Source of the DNA: CAWBFD01 sp963788115
Lineage (GTDB): Bacteria; Actinomycetota; Thermoleophilia; Solirubrobacterales; 70-9
Direction of reading: 5' to 3'
DNA length: 64,000 nt
NCBI GenBank assembly: GCA_963788115.1
Contig: CAWBFD010000004.1
Coordinates: forward strand, 620,001-684,000
The position numbers and the translations under genes are program-made. This document shows, piece by piece, positions 50,689 to 58,199 of the stretch; positions within the stretch are counted from its first letter, which is position 1; each line of letters begins with the position of its first letter. The notes under the pieces are model-generated. The model did not search any database, had not been told where the DNA came from, and saw only the letters and a program-made list of their open reading frames with translations.

Positions 50689-51673
50689 TCGCGCCCGCCC
50701 CCGGGTTCTGCCCCTGGTCGCCCTCGCCGGGGCGATCGCGCTCGCGGGGTGCGGCGGGGGCGGCGGTGATGGCAAGGACCGGGCGACGCTGGTTCTCGAC
50801 TTCGTCCCGAACGCGGTCCACACCGGCATCTACCACGCGCTGGCGGCGGGTTATTACGAGGACGAGGGCATCGAGCTCGAGATCGTCGAACCCAGTGCGA
50901 CTGCCGACACGCTGAAGCTGGTCGAGGCCGGCACCGCCGACCTCGGGATCGCCGACGGGATCGACGTCGCCACCCAGGTCGACCAGGGAAGCCCCCTGCG
51001 GGCGGTGATGGCCCTGCTCCAGCGCCCAGCCGGGGGCGTGATCGTTCGCCGCGACTCCGGGATCACGCGCCCGCGGCAGCTCGAGGGACAGACCGTGGGG
51101 ATAACGGGCGTCCCGTCGGACACCGCCGTTCTGGACTCGGTCGTCTCCGGCGACGGAGGCGACCCGGCGGCGGTCGACACCGTGACGCTCGGCTTCGCCG
51201 GGGCGCAGGCGCTCGAGGCGGGCCGGATCGATGCCTTCACCGGGTTCGTGCCGGCCGACGGCGTTCAGGTAGAGCGCGACGGCTTTCCCATCGGCGCGTT
51301 CCGGGTCGATCGATTCGGCGGCCCCGCCTACCCGGGCCTCGTGGTGTTCACGACCGAGTCCAGGATCGAGGAAGACCCGGAGCTGGTCGCCTCATTGGTG
51401 CGGGCGACCGCGCGCGGCTACGAGGACACGCTCGCCGATCCCGAGTCGAGCCTGATCGATCTGGTCGAGGCCAACCCCGAGATCGATGCGGGGATCGCCG
51501 GGGCCTCGCTCCGCGCATATCTGCCGCTGATGCGCCCACGTGGCCGCGACTACGGCAGGTTCGACACCGGTGAGCTTCGGGCGTTCTCGCGGTGGCTGCT
51601 CGACACCGGGTTGACCGAGGCGCCGGTAACCCCGGACCGGCTGGCCACCAACCGGTTCGTCGGCTCGCGTTAG
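50642..51673 (+). CDS. NMT1/ThiY-like substrate-binding lipoprotein
   Basis: A periplasmic-type binding protein with a lipoprotein signal: hydrophobic stretch LVALAGAIALAG followed by the lipobox Cys (AGC) and a Gly linker. The body begins ATLVLDFVPNAVHTGIYHALAAGYYEDEG, the opening of NMT1/ThiY/SsuA-type proteins that bind pyrimidine or sulfonate compounds. No ATG exists near the signal. The GTG at 50642 is the nearest in-frame start and would overlap the thiolase gene by 47 bases; a non-standard start closer to the signal is possible. No permease or ATPase gene is adjacent. Confidence 0.8.
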   Translation: MEARATRSCSRSTAGSRARPRVLPLVALAGAIALAGCGGGGGDGKDRATLVLDFVPNAVHTGIYHALAAGYYEDEGIELEIVEPSATADTLKLVEAGTADLGIADGIDVATQVDQGSPLRAVMALLQRPAGGVIVRRDSGITRPRQLEGQTVGITGVPSDTAVLDSVVSGDGGDPAAVDTVTLGFAGAQALEAGRIDAFTGFVPADGVQVERDGFPIGAFRVDRFGGPAYPGLVVFTTESRIEEDPELVASLVRATARGYEDTLADPESSLIDLVEANPEIDAGIAGASLRAYLPLMRPRGRDYGRFDTGELRAFSRWLLDTGLTEAPVTPDRLATNRFVGSR

Positions 51674-51684
51674 CCTCCGATGCA

Positions 51685-52485
51685 GTGTCATCGAGCGCCG
51701 CCTTCTTCGACCTGGATCGCACCCTCATGGCGGGGTCCAGCGGGCTGCACTTCGGCCGCGCGGCCTTCCGCAGCGGCATGGTCAGCCGCCGCCAGCTCGC
51801 CGGATGGGCGGTGGACAACGTCCGCTTCCGCCTGCGGGGTTCCACCGACGAGGCCACCGAGCGCGTGCTGACCCAGGTCAAGGAGCTCCTGGCCGGGGTG
51901 CCGGCCCGCGACCTGGAGCGCCTCGCGCCCGACGTGCTCGCGGGGGTGCTGCCCCGGATCTACCCGCAGATGCTCGACGAGGTGCGCGCCCACCAGGACG
52001 CGGGCCGCATCACCGCGATCGTCAGCGCGGCGGGCACCGGACTGGTCGAGCCGCTCGCCCACGTGCTCGGGATGGAGGCCGGTCTCGGCACCCGCTACGC
52101 GATCGATGAGGCGGGGATGATGACCGGCGACCTCGACGGCTCGTTCATGTACGGGGAGGGCAAGGCGGAGGCGATCCGCGAGTTCGCGGCGACCCGCGGG
52201 ATCGACCTCGGTGAGTCCTGGGCCTACTCGGACTCGGCCTCGGACCTGCCGATGCTGCGGGCCGTAGGCAACCCGGTGGTCGTGAACCCCGACCCCGAGC
52301 TGACCAGGATCGCCGCCGCCGACGGCTGGCGGGTGATGCGGTTCGAGAGGCTCGGCCGCCGGCTCGCGATTGCCGGGGCGACCGTGGTGGCCGCGGCGGT
52401 CGGAGGCGCGGGCACGCTGCTGGCCCACCGTCGCCCGAGCACCCCGGCGCTGCGCGCGCGGGCGCCAATCCCCTGGCGTCGTTAG
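51685..52485 (+). CDS. HAD-IB family hydrolase (SerB-like phosphatase)
   Basis: A 266-residue haloacid-dehalogenase phosphatase. Motif I is FFDLDRTLMAGSSG with the nucleophile Asp at residue 9. Motif II is ITAIVSAAGTGL, and motif III/IV is SWAYSDSASDLPMLRAVGNPV near 180. A hydrophobic segment near 235-250 (LAIAGATVVAAAVGGAG) may tether it to the membrane, as in related actinobacterial proteins. The GTG start has TAGCCT eight bases upstream (leaderless type). The substrate is a small phosphomonoester, otherwise unknown. Confidence 0.88.
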   Translation: MSSSAAFFDLDRTLMAGSSGLHFGRAAFRSGMVSRRQLAGWAVDNVRFRLRGSTDEATERVLTQVKELLAGVPARDLERLAPDVLAGVLPRIYPQMLDEVRAHQDAGRITAIVSAAGTGLVEPLAHVLGMEAGLGTRYAIDEAGMMTGDLDGSFMYGEGKAEAIREFAATRGIDLGESWAYSDSASDLPMLRAVGNPVVVNPDPELTRIAAADGWRVMRFERLGRRLAIAGATVVAAAVGGAGTLLAHRRPSTPALRARAPIPWRR

Positions 52486-52508
52486 CGCTCGACTAGTCTG
52501 CCGGCGCC

Positions 52509-53915
52509 GTGGACGCCGATCTCGCCTTCGCCGGCATCGCCCGCCAGGCCGAGCTGCTGCGGGCCGGCGAGATCTCCTCGAGGGAGCTGACCGGGCTCTA
52601 CCTCGACCGGATCGAGCGCTTCCACCGGGACCTGAACGCGTTCCGGGTGGTGCTGGCCGAGCGCGCGCTGGCCGAGGCCGAGGATGCCGACCGTCGCCTC
52701 GCCGGCGGGGAGGACGGAGCGCTCCTGGGTGTGCCGCTGGCGCTGAAGGACACGGACGATCTGGCGGGCGAGCTGACGACGCTCGGCACCGGCGCCTACG
52801 ACGAGCCCGCGATCGCCGATGCGGAGACGGTCCGCCGCCTCCGGCAGGCCGGCGCCGTGGTCATCGGCAAGACGAACCTGCCCGAGCTTGCGATCTGCGG
52901 GTTCACCGAGTCCGAGACCTGGGGCACGACCCGCAACCCGTGGGCCCTGGACCGTACGCCCGGCGGCTCCAGCGGCGGCAGCGGCGCGGCGGTCGCCGCC
53001 GGCTTGGTGGGCACCGCCTCGGGTTCGGACGGGGCGGGCTCGATCCGCATTCCCGCTGCCTTCTGCGGCCTCGTCGGCCTCAAGCCCCAGCGCGGGCGGG
53101 TGCCGCTGAGCCCCGCGTCCGAGCACTGGTACGGGCTCACCGTCAACGGCTGCGTCAGCCGCTCAGTGCTCGACAGCGCGCTCTACCTCGACGTGGTCAC
53201 CGACGGCCCGCCGGAGCTCGGATCGCCGCCGCCCCCGGAGCGGCCCTACGCCGAGCAGGCGCGGATCCCGCCAGGCCGGCTGCGAATTGCGATCTCGGCG
53301 AAGCCCGTCCGCGAGCTAGCGCCAGCGATCGTACGGGACGAGGTGCTCGCCGCTCTCGATGATGCCGCCGAGCTCCTGCGCTCGCTCGGTCACGGGGTGG
53401 CGCGCGAGAACCCCTCCTACGGGCTTGCGAGCACCCACATCACGACCCGCTACATGGCCGGTATCCACGAGGACGTCGAGGCGGTCCCGCATCCCGAGCG
53501 GCTCGAGCGCCGGACGCTCGGCTTCGGCCGCCTCGGCGGGCTCTATCCGCGGTGGGCGATCGACCGGGCGCGCCGAGCGGAGGCCGCCGACGCCGCTCGA
53601 ATCAACCGGATCTTCGACCGCTACGACGTGCTGGTGAGCCCGACGGCGGGGGAGCTCCCCATCGAGGTCGGGCGCTGGAACGGCGCCTCGGCACTTCGCA
53701 CGCTGATCGGCATGAGCCGCACCTTCGGCTTCACCCCCGCCTGGAACCACACCGGCCAGCCGGCGCTCGCGGTGCCCATGGGGTTCTCCCCGGAGGGCTT
53801 GCCGCGGTCGGTGCAGCTCGTGGGGCGGCCCAACGACGAGGCGACCCTGATCTCGCTCGCGGCCCAGATCGAGGCCGAGCGACCCTGGGCCGATCGCCGC
53901 CCGCCGGTTTCGTGA
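52509..53915 (+). CDS. Amidase (amidase signature family)
   Basis: A 468-residue amidase with the Ser-cisSer-Lys triad visible: Lys80 in GVPLALKDTDD, Ser154 in TPGGSSGGSGAAVAAG and Ser178 in SDGAGSIRIPAAFCG. The length is typical of stand-alone amidases rather than GatA, and no gatB or gatC is near. The GTG start is preceded by TAGTCT and nine bases, again without a ribosome site. The 3' end is followed by palindromic repeats. Confidence 0.9.
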   Translation: MDADLAFAGIARQAELLRAGEISSRELTGLYLDRIERFHRDLNAFRVVLAERALAEAEDADRRLAGGEDGALLGVPLALKDTDDLAGELTTLGTGAYDEPAIADAETVRRLRQAGAVVIGKTNLPELAICGFTESETWGTTRNPWALDRTPGGSSGGSGAAVAAGLVGTASGSDGAGSIRIPAAFCGLVGLKPQRGRVPLSPASEHWYGLTVNGCVSRSVLDSALYLDVVTDGPPELGSPPPPERPYAEQARIPPGRLRIAISAKPVRELAPAIVRDEVLAALDDAAELLRSLGHGVARENPSYGLASTHITTRYMAGIHEDVEAVPHPERLERRTLGFGRLGGLYPRWAIDRARRAEAADAARINRIFDRYDVLVSPTAGELPIEVGRWNGASALRTLIGMSRTFGFTPAWNHTGQPALAVPMGFSPEGLPRSVQLVGRPNDEATLISLAAQIEAERPWADRRPPVS

Positions 53916-53966
53916 GCCACCTGCGTCTCTGACGACCTCCCGGCCGGCCGGTGCCGCGCCCGCCCG

Positions 53967-54003
53967 TGGCGCGTTTGTTCGGATAACCCGAACGAACGCG
54001 CCA
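53967..54003 (-). repeat. Palindromic repeat, copy A
   Basis: A 37-bp element with 16-bp arms (15 of 16 matching, one G-T pair) around ATAAC. It is the most symmetric of three related copies and lies 52 bp after the amidase stop. Copies A and B have the same orientation, 72 bp apart, with 29 of 37 positions equal. Confidence 0.75.
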
Positions 54004-54038
54004 TGACTAGGGGGCTGGGGGGCGAGTGCCCGCGCCCG

Positions 54039-54075
54039 TGGCGCTCTTGTTTGCAAATGCCGCACGAACGCGCCA
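54039..54075 (-). repeat. Palindromic repeat, copy B
   Basis: A 37-bp relative of copy A, same orientation but with a degenerate left arm. The probable ATG of the DUF559 gene (54057) falls in its centre, so the element forms the gene's 5' boundary. Confidence 0.7.
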
Positions 54076-54923
54076 TCTCCCGGGGGGACGAGGCGATCGC
54101 GAGCCTTGCCACCCGCCCGCATGGGATCTTCACCACCGCCGAGCTCGAGGCCGCTGGCGTCGCCCGCGCCTCGATCGTCGATCGGGTCCGCGCCGGACGC
54201 CTTCATCGCCTCCACCGGGGGGTGTACTCGATCGTCCCCTTCCATCTGCAGCGCGTGGAGGGGCGCTGGATCGCCGCCGTGCGCGCCTGCGGGGACGGGG
54301 CGGCGCTCTCCCATCGCTCGGCCGCGGCCCTCTGGGAGATGCGCGCGGTCCCCTCGGGCCCGGTCCACGTCAGCGTTCCCACTACCGCGGGAAGGAGAAG
54401 GCGCGAGGGGATCGGGATCCACCGCTCCTCGACCCTGGGTCTCCCCGGCCAGATGACCGTCCGCAAGGAGATCCCGGTGACCACGCCGGCCCGGACGCTC
54501 TCGGACCTGCGCCGAACCCTTCCCAAGCAGCAGTATCTGGCGGCGCTGCGACGCGCGGAGCGGCGGGGCCTCGACACGGGCCCCCACCGCTATCCCGACG
54601 ACCCCGAGCCGAGCGAGATCGAGCGCCGCATGCTCGCCCTCTGCCGCCGCCACTCGCTGCCGCTGCCCTTGACGCAGCAGATCATCGGCCCCTACACGAT
54701 CGACTTTCTCTGGCCGCTGGCCAACCTGATCGTCGAGACGGACGGCTGGGAGATCCACCGCACCAGAAGTGCCTTCGAGTCCGACCGCTCCCGGGACGCC
54801 TGGCTCACCGCCCGGGGCTACCGGGTCGTGCGCTTCACCTGGGGCCAGCTCACCGAGGATGGGCCGGGGGTGGCTCAGACGCTGCGGCGGATCCTGGGCC
54901 TGAGGCCCCGAGCGACTCGGTAA
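54057..54923 (+). CDS. AbiEi-type winged helix fused to DUF559 (VSR-like nuclease) domain
   Basis: A 288-residue protein. The N-terminal part (about 10-55) has a winged helix like AbiEi antitoxins (HGIFTTAELEAAGVARASI, RVRAGRLHRLHRGVY). The C-terminal 110 residues are DUF559, a very-short-patch-repair-like PD-(D/E)xK fold: TIDFLWPLANLIVETDGWEIH carries the Asp and ExD, followed by RDAWLTARGYRVVRFTW. Such genes occur in many copies in some actinobacteria; function unknown. The gene is bracketed by palindromic repeats, two before and one after in inverted orientation. An ATG at 54003 inside copy A is a possible earlier start. Confidence 0.85.
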   Translation: MPHERAISRGDEAIASLATRPHGIFTTAELEAAGVARASIVDRVRAGRLHRLHRGVYSIVPFHLQRVEGRWIAAVRACGDGAALSHRSAAALWEMRAVPSGPVHVSVPTTAGRRRREGIGIHRSSTLGLPGQMTVRKEIPVTTPARTLSDLRRTLPKQQYLAALRRAERRGLDTGPHRYPDDPEPSEIERRMLALCRRHSLPLPLTQQIIGPYTIDFLWPLANLIVETDGWEIHRTRSAFESDRSRDAWLTARGYRVVRFTWGQLTEDGPGVAQTLRRILGLRPRATR

Positions 54924-54960
54924 TGGCGCCATTGTTCGGGATATGTGAGCGAAAGCGACA
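54924..54960 (+). repeat. Palindromic repeat, copy C (inverted relative to A and B)
   Basis: Begins immediately after the DUF559 stop codon and matches the reverse complement of copy A at 27 of 37 positions and that of copy B at 25. Its internal symmetry is mostly lost. It ends 34 bp before the acyl-CoA mutase start. Confidence 0.65.
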
Positions 54961-54993
54961 CGCACGGGTGATTTGTCCTCTTAGACTTGGGCC

Positions 54994-56652
54994 ATGGCTG
55001 TTGAGCCCGGCGCGCGCCGGCGTGCAGGCGAGTGGAAGGGGGACGTCTACTCCCGACAGACAGAGCGCGACGCCCTCTTCGAGACGATCTCCGGCGAGCC
55101 GGTCGAGCCGCTCTACGCGCCCGAGGACCTGGGCGAGTGGGACCCGGAGCGCGACCTCGGCTTCCCCGGCGAGTTCCCGTATACCCGCGGGGTCTACCCG
55201 TCGATGTACCGGGGGCGGCTGTGGACGATGCGCCAGTTCGCCGGCTTCGGCACGGTCGAGGAGACCAACGAGCGCTTCCGCTACCTCCTCGATCACGGAC
55301 AGACCGGGCTCTCGACCGCCTTCGACATGCCGACCCTGATGGGGCTCGACTCCGACCACACCCGCTCCATCGGCGAGGTCGGGGTCGAGGGCGTGGCGGT
55401 CGACACCGTCGACGACATGGAGACCCTGTTCGCCGGGATCCCGCTCGACCGGGTGACGGTGTCGATGACGATCAACGCCCCGGCGGCGATTCTGCTCGCC
55501 TTCTACGTGATCGCCGCCGAGGAGCAGGGGATCCCCCCCGAGCGCCTCGGAGGCACGATCCAGACAGACATCCTCAAGGAGTACATCGCCCAGAAGGAGT
55601 GGTGCTTCCCGATCGACCCGGCGATGAGGCTGGTGACCGACATGGTCGAGTGGTGCACCGAGCGGATGCCCCGCTGGCACCCGATCTCGATCTCCGGCTA
55701 CCACATCCGCGAGGCCGGCTCGACCGCCGCCCAGGAACTGGCGTTCACGCTCAAGGACGGGCTCACCTACGTCGAGGCGGCGATCGAGCGCGGGCTCGAC
55801 GTGGACGCGTTCGCCCCCCGGCTCTCGTTCTTCTTCAACGCCCACATCGACTTCTTCGAGGAGATCGCCAAGTACCGGGCGGCGCGGCGGATCTGGGCGA
55901 GGGAAATGCGGGAGAGCTACGGCGCGAGCAGGCCGGAGTCGCTGCGGATGCGGTTCCACACCCAGACCGCGGGGGTCTCCCTGACCGCGCAGCAGCCGCT
56001 CAACAACATCATCCGGACCACGATCGAGGCGCTCGCCGGGGTGCTCGGTGGGACCCAGTCGCTTCACACCAACTCCTACGACGAGGCGCTGGCGCTGCCG
56101 ACCGAGGAGGCGGTCCGGGTCGCGCTCCGAACCCAGCAGGTGATCGCCCACGAGACCGGGGTCACCAACACGATCGATCCGCTCGGGGGCTCCTACTTCG
56201 TCGAGCGGCTGACCGACCGGATGGAGTCGGCCGCCTACGACTACTTCCACCGGATCGACGAGCTCGGCGGCATGGTCGAGGCGGTCAAGCGCGGCTTTCC
56301 TCAGCGCGAGATCGCCGATGCCGCGTTCCGCTTCCAGCGGGAGGTCGACGAGGGCAGGCGCACCGTCGTCGGCGTCAACGACTACCGCGCCGACGACGAG
56401 GAGCCGATTCCGATCCTGCGGATCGACCCCGAGCTCGAGCGAAAGCAGGCGGGCCATCTTCAGGCGACCAGGGCCCGGCGCGACTCGGCCGCGGTCGAGC
56501 GCGCCCTGGCCGACCTCCGCCGAGCGGCCGCCGCCGACGAGAACCTGCTGCCGCACCTGCTCGATGCCGCTCGGGTGAGGGCCTCGGAGGGGGAAATGGT
56601 GGTGGCGCTTCAGGAGGTGTTCGGTACCTACAGGGAGCAGCCGGTCTTCTAA
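54994..56652 (+). CDS. B12-dependent acyl-CoA mutase large subunit, isobutyryl-CoA mutase-like
   Basis: A 552-residue mutase catalytic subunit without the B12 domain, which is the next gene. The substrate barrel starts near YPSMYRGRLWTMRQFAGFG, and SISGYHIREAGSTAAQELA follows near 230. At the two positions that bind the methylmalonyl carboxylate in methylmalonyl-CoA mutase (Tyr89 and Arg207 of the Propionibacterium enzyme), this protein has Phe82 and Gln200. Isobutyryl-CoA mutase has the same pair, so an uncharged acyl-CoA is the likely substrate. The length also fits IcmA. TAGACT is six bases before the ATG (leaderless type). Confidence 0.93.
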   Translation: MAVEPGARRRAGEWKGDVYSRQTERDALFETISGEPVEPLYAPEDLGEWDPERDLGFPGEFPYTRGVYPSMYRGRLWTMRQFAGFGTVEETNERFRYLLDHGQTGLSTAFDMPTLMGLDSDHTRSIGEVGVEGVAVDTVDDMETLFAGIPLDRVTVSMTINAPAAILLAFYVIAAEEQGIPPERLGGTIQTDILKEYIAQKEWCFPIDPAMRLVTDMVEWCTERMPRWHPISISGYHIREAGSTAAQELAFTLKDGLTYVEAAIERGLDVDAFAPRLSFFFNAHIDFFEEIAKYRAARRIWAREMRESYGASRPESLRMRFHTQTAGVSLTAQQPLNNIIRTTIEALAGVLGGTQSLHTNSYDEALALPTEEAVRVALRTQQVIAHETGVTNTIDPLGGSYFVERLTDRMESAAYDYFHRIDELGGMVEAVKRGFPQREIADAAFRFQREVDEGRRTVVGVNDYRADDEEPIPILRIDPELERKQAGHLQATRARRDSAAVERALADLRRAAAADENLLPHLLDAARVRASEGEMVVALQEVFGTYREQPVF

Positions 56653-56686
56653 GGCGGTGCGCCTCGCCTCGACTACGCTTGATCGG

Positions 56687-57121
56687 ATGAACGACGACCC
56701 CCAGGAGCAAGCCGCGACGGCGGAGGCGCCCGGCCGCAAGATCCGGGTCGTGGTTGCGAAACCCGGCCTCGACGGCCACGACCGTGGCGCCAAGATCATC
56801 GCCCGCGCCCTCCGCGACGCCGGGATGGAGGTCATCTACACCGGGCTTCACCAGACGCCCGAGCAGATCGCGGCGACCGTGATCCAGGAGGATGCCGACG
56901 CGGTCGGCCTCTCGATCCTCTCCGGCGCGCATATGACCCTCGTGCCGCGCGTGATGAAGACCCTGGGCGAGCAGGGGGCCGACGACGTGATCGTCACCGT
57001 CGGCGGCACCATCCCCAACGACGACATCCCCGAGCTGAAGAAGCTGGGCGTCGCCGAGGTCTTCACCCCCGGGTCCTCCACCGACGAGATCGTCGAGTTC
57101 ATCCGCGGCGCGGTCGATTAG
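56687..57121 (+). CDS. Acyl-CoA mutase small subunit (B12-binding domain)
   Basis: A 144-residue stand-alone cobalamin-binding domain. The DxHxxG motif (LDGHDRG, His coordinating cobalt) is near residues 31-37. SILSGAHMTL near 75 and VGGTIPNDD near 106 complete the corrinoid site. It pairs with the large subunit 34 bases upstream, like IcmB with IcmA. TACGCT lies seven bases before the ATG, hinting at its own leaderless transcript in addition to read-through. Confidence 0.95.
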   Translation: MNDDPQEQAATAEAPGRKIRVVVAKPGLDGHDRGAKIIARALRDAGMEVIYTGLHQTPEQIAATVIQEDADAVGLSILSGAHMTLVPRVMKTLGEQGADDVIVTVGGTIPNDDIPELKKLGVAEVFTPGSSTDEIVEFIRGAVD

Positions 57122-57148
57122 TGGCCTCAGCGCCCGGACCCGGCGACC

Positions 57149-57168
57149 GATTGACTAGTCAGTCAATC
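57149..57168. promoter_or_regulatory. Palindromic operator upstream of etfB
   Basis: GATTGACT-AGTC-AGTCAATC is a perfect 20-bp inverted repeat (8-bp arms), of the size and form bound by TetR-type acyl-CoA regulators. It contains TTGACT, and TAATAT follows at 57181, though the spacing to that -35 is too long, so the exact promoter is unclear. It is the only palindrome of this quality before the etfB-etfA-ETF-QO genes. Confidence 0.6.
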
Positions 57169-57244
57169 CGCGAAAGTCGGTAATATCCTCGCCCGCCGGC
57201 ACTGCTGACAGGGTGCCGACCCTCACCCCGAAGGAGGCTCGAAC

Positions 57245-58036
57245 TTGAAGATCTGCTGCCTCGTCAAGGAGGTCCCCGACGCCGCTGTTCAGAAGCGGAT
57301 CGACCCGGCGACCAAGCGGCTCGACCGCACGGGCGAGAAGAACCTGAATCCGTTCGATACTCACGGCATCGAGGCGGCGATGCAGATTCGAGAGGGCGGC
57401 AACGCCGAGGTCGACGAGATCGTCGCCGTCACCATGGGCCCCGAGACCGCGGTCCGTGCCCTGCACAAGGCGGTCGCGCTGGGCGCCGACCGCTCGGTTC
57501 ATCTGACCGACCCGGCGCTTCAGGGCTCGGACGTGTGCGCGACCGGCTACGCCCTGGCCAAGGTGCTGGAGCCGGAGCAGCCCGACCTGGTGCTGCTCGG
57601 CCAGCAGTCCGACGACGGAGAGTGCTACACGATCGGAGCGGTCGTCGCCGACCACCTGAAGATGCCGTCGCTGACCCAGGTGATCAAGATCGAGATCGCC
57701 GACGGCAAGCTCACATGCGAGCGCCAGGCCGAGTACGGCTACGACACCGTCGAGGTCGATCTGCCCGCGGTGATCTCGGTCGGCGACGCGATCAACGAGC
57801 CTCGCTACCCGTCGCTGAAGGCGATCATGGGGGCGAAGAAGAAGCCGCTCGACACCAAGGCCACCGGGGAGGTCGGCATCGACGCCGGGGCGGTCGGCGA
57901 GGCCGGCTCGAAGACGCAGGTGTTGGCGATCAACCCGCCGCCCGAGAAGGAGGCCGGGGAGATCATCGAGGACGAGGACACGAACGAGACGGTCGAGAAG
58001 ATCGTCGCCTGGCTCGAGGAAAGGAAGCTCATCTAG
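57245..58036 (+). CDS. etfB: Electron transfer flavoprotein subunit beta
   Basis: A 263-residue EtfB. It begins KICCLVKEVPDAAVQKRIDP and has the adenine-nucleotide-binding segment LVLLGQQSDDGECYTIGA near 117-135. It accepts electrons from acyl-CoA dehydrogenases together with EtfA. The start is TTG with AAGGAGG nine bases upstream. The following etfA is separated by an unusually long 163-base gap with a hairpin. Confidence 0.95.
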   Translation: MKICCLVKEVPDAAVQKRIDPATKRLDRTGEKNLNPFDTHGIEAAMQIREGGNAEVDEIVAVTMGPETAVRALHKAVALGADRSVHLTDPALQGSDVCATGYALAKVLEPEQPDLVLLGQQSDDGECYTIGAVVADHLKMPSLTQVIKIEIADGKLTCERQAEYGYDTVEVDLPAVISVGDAINEPRYPSLKAIMGAKKKPLDTKATGEVGIDAGAVGEAGSKTQVLAINPPPEKEAGEIIEDEDTNETVEKIVAWLEERKLI

Positions 58037-58107
58037 TGGCTACTTCCGCCAGTCAGCCTCGTTCTGGCTCGCTGCAAACCTTCGCAGGGCAGCGTCCTCG
58101 GTCGCTC

Positions 58108-58138
58108 GCGTGCTCTTCAAGCACGCCACGCTCCCTGC
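58108..58138 (+). repeat. Hairpin plus GCTCCCTGC motif in the etfB-etfA gap
   Basis: GCGTGCT (58108-58114) pairs with AGCACGC (58120-58126), and GCTCCCTGC follows at 58130-58138. The same arrangement, a CGTG-type hairpin then GCTCCCTGC, occurs after rpoD (24422-24449). It may attenuate or process the etf mRNA; no function is shown. Confidence 0.45.
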
Positions 58139-58199
58139 GTCCTCGCCCTGCTCGGTTTTCGCGGCCAGAGCCGAGCCTGACCGACGAAAGGAGCCACTG

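Noticed and set aside
53315..54965. Long minus-strand frames over the amidase and DUF559 genes
   Set aside because: They are antisense shadows; the repeated MARSFG/HGAFVR-like words in them come from the palindromic repeats, not from a protein.
54994..56652. Plain call of methylmalonyl-CoA mutase
   Set aside because: The Phe82/Gln200 pair argues against binding a free carboxylate, so I call it isobutyryl-CoA-mutase-like instead.
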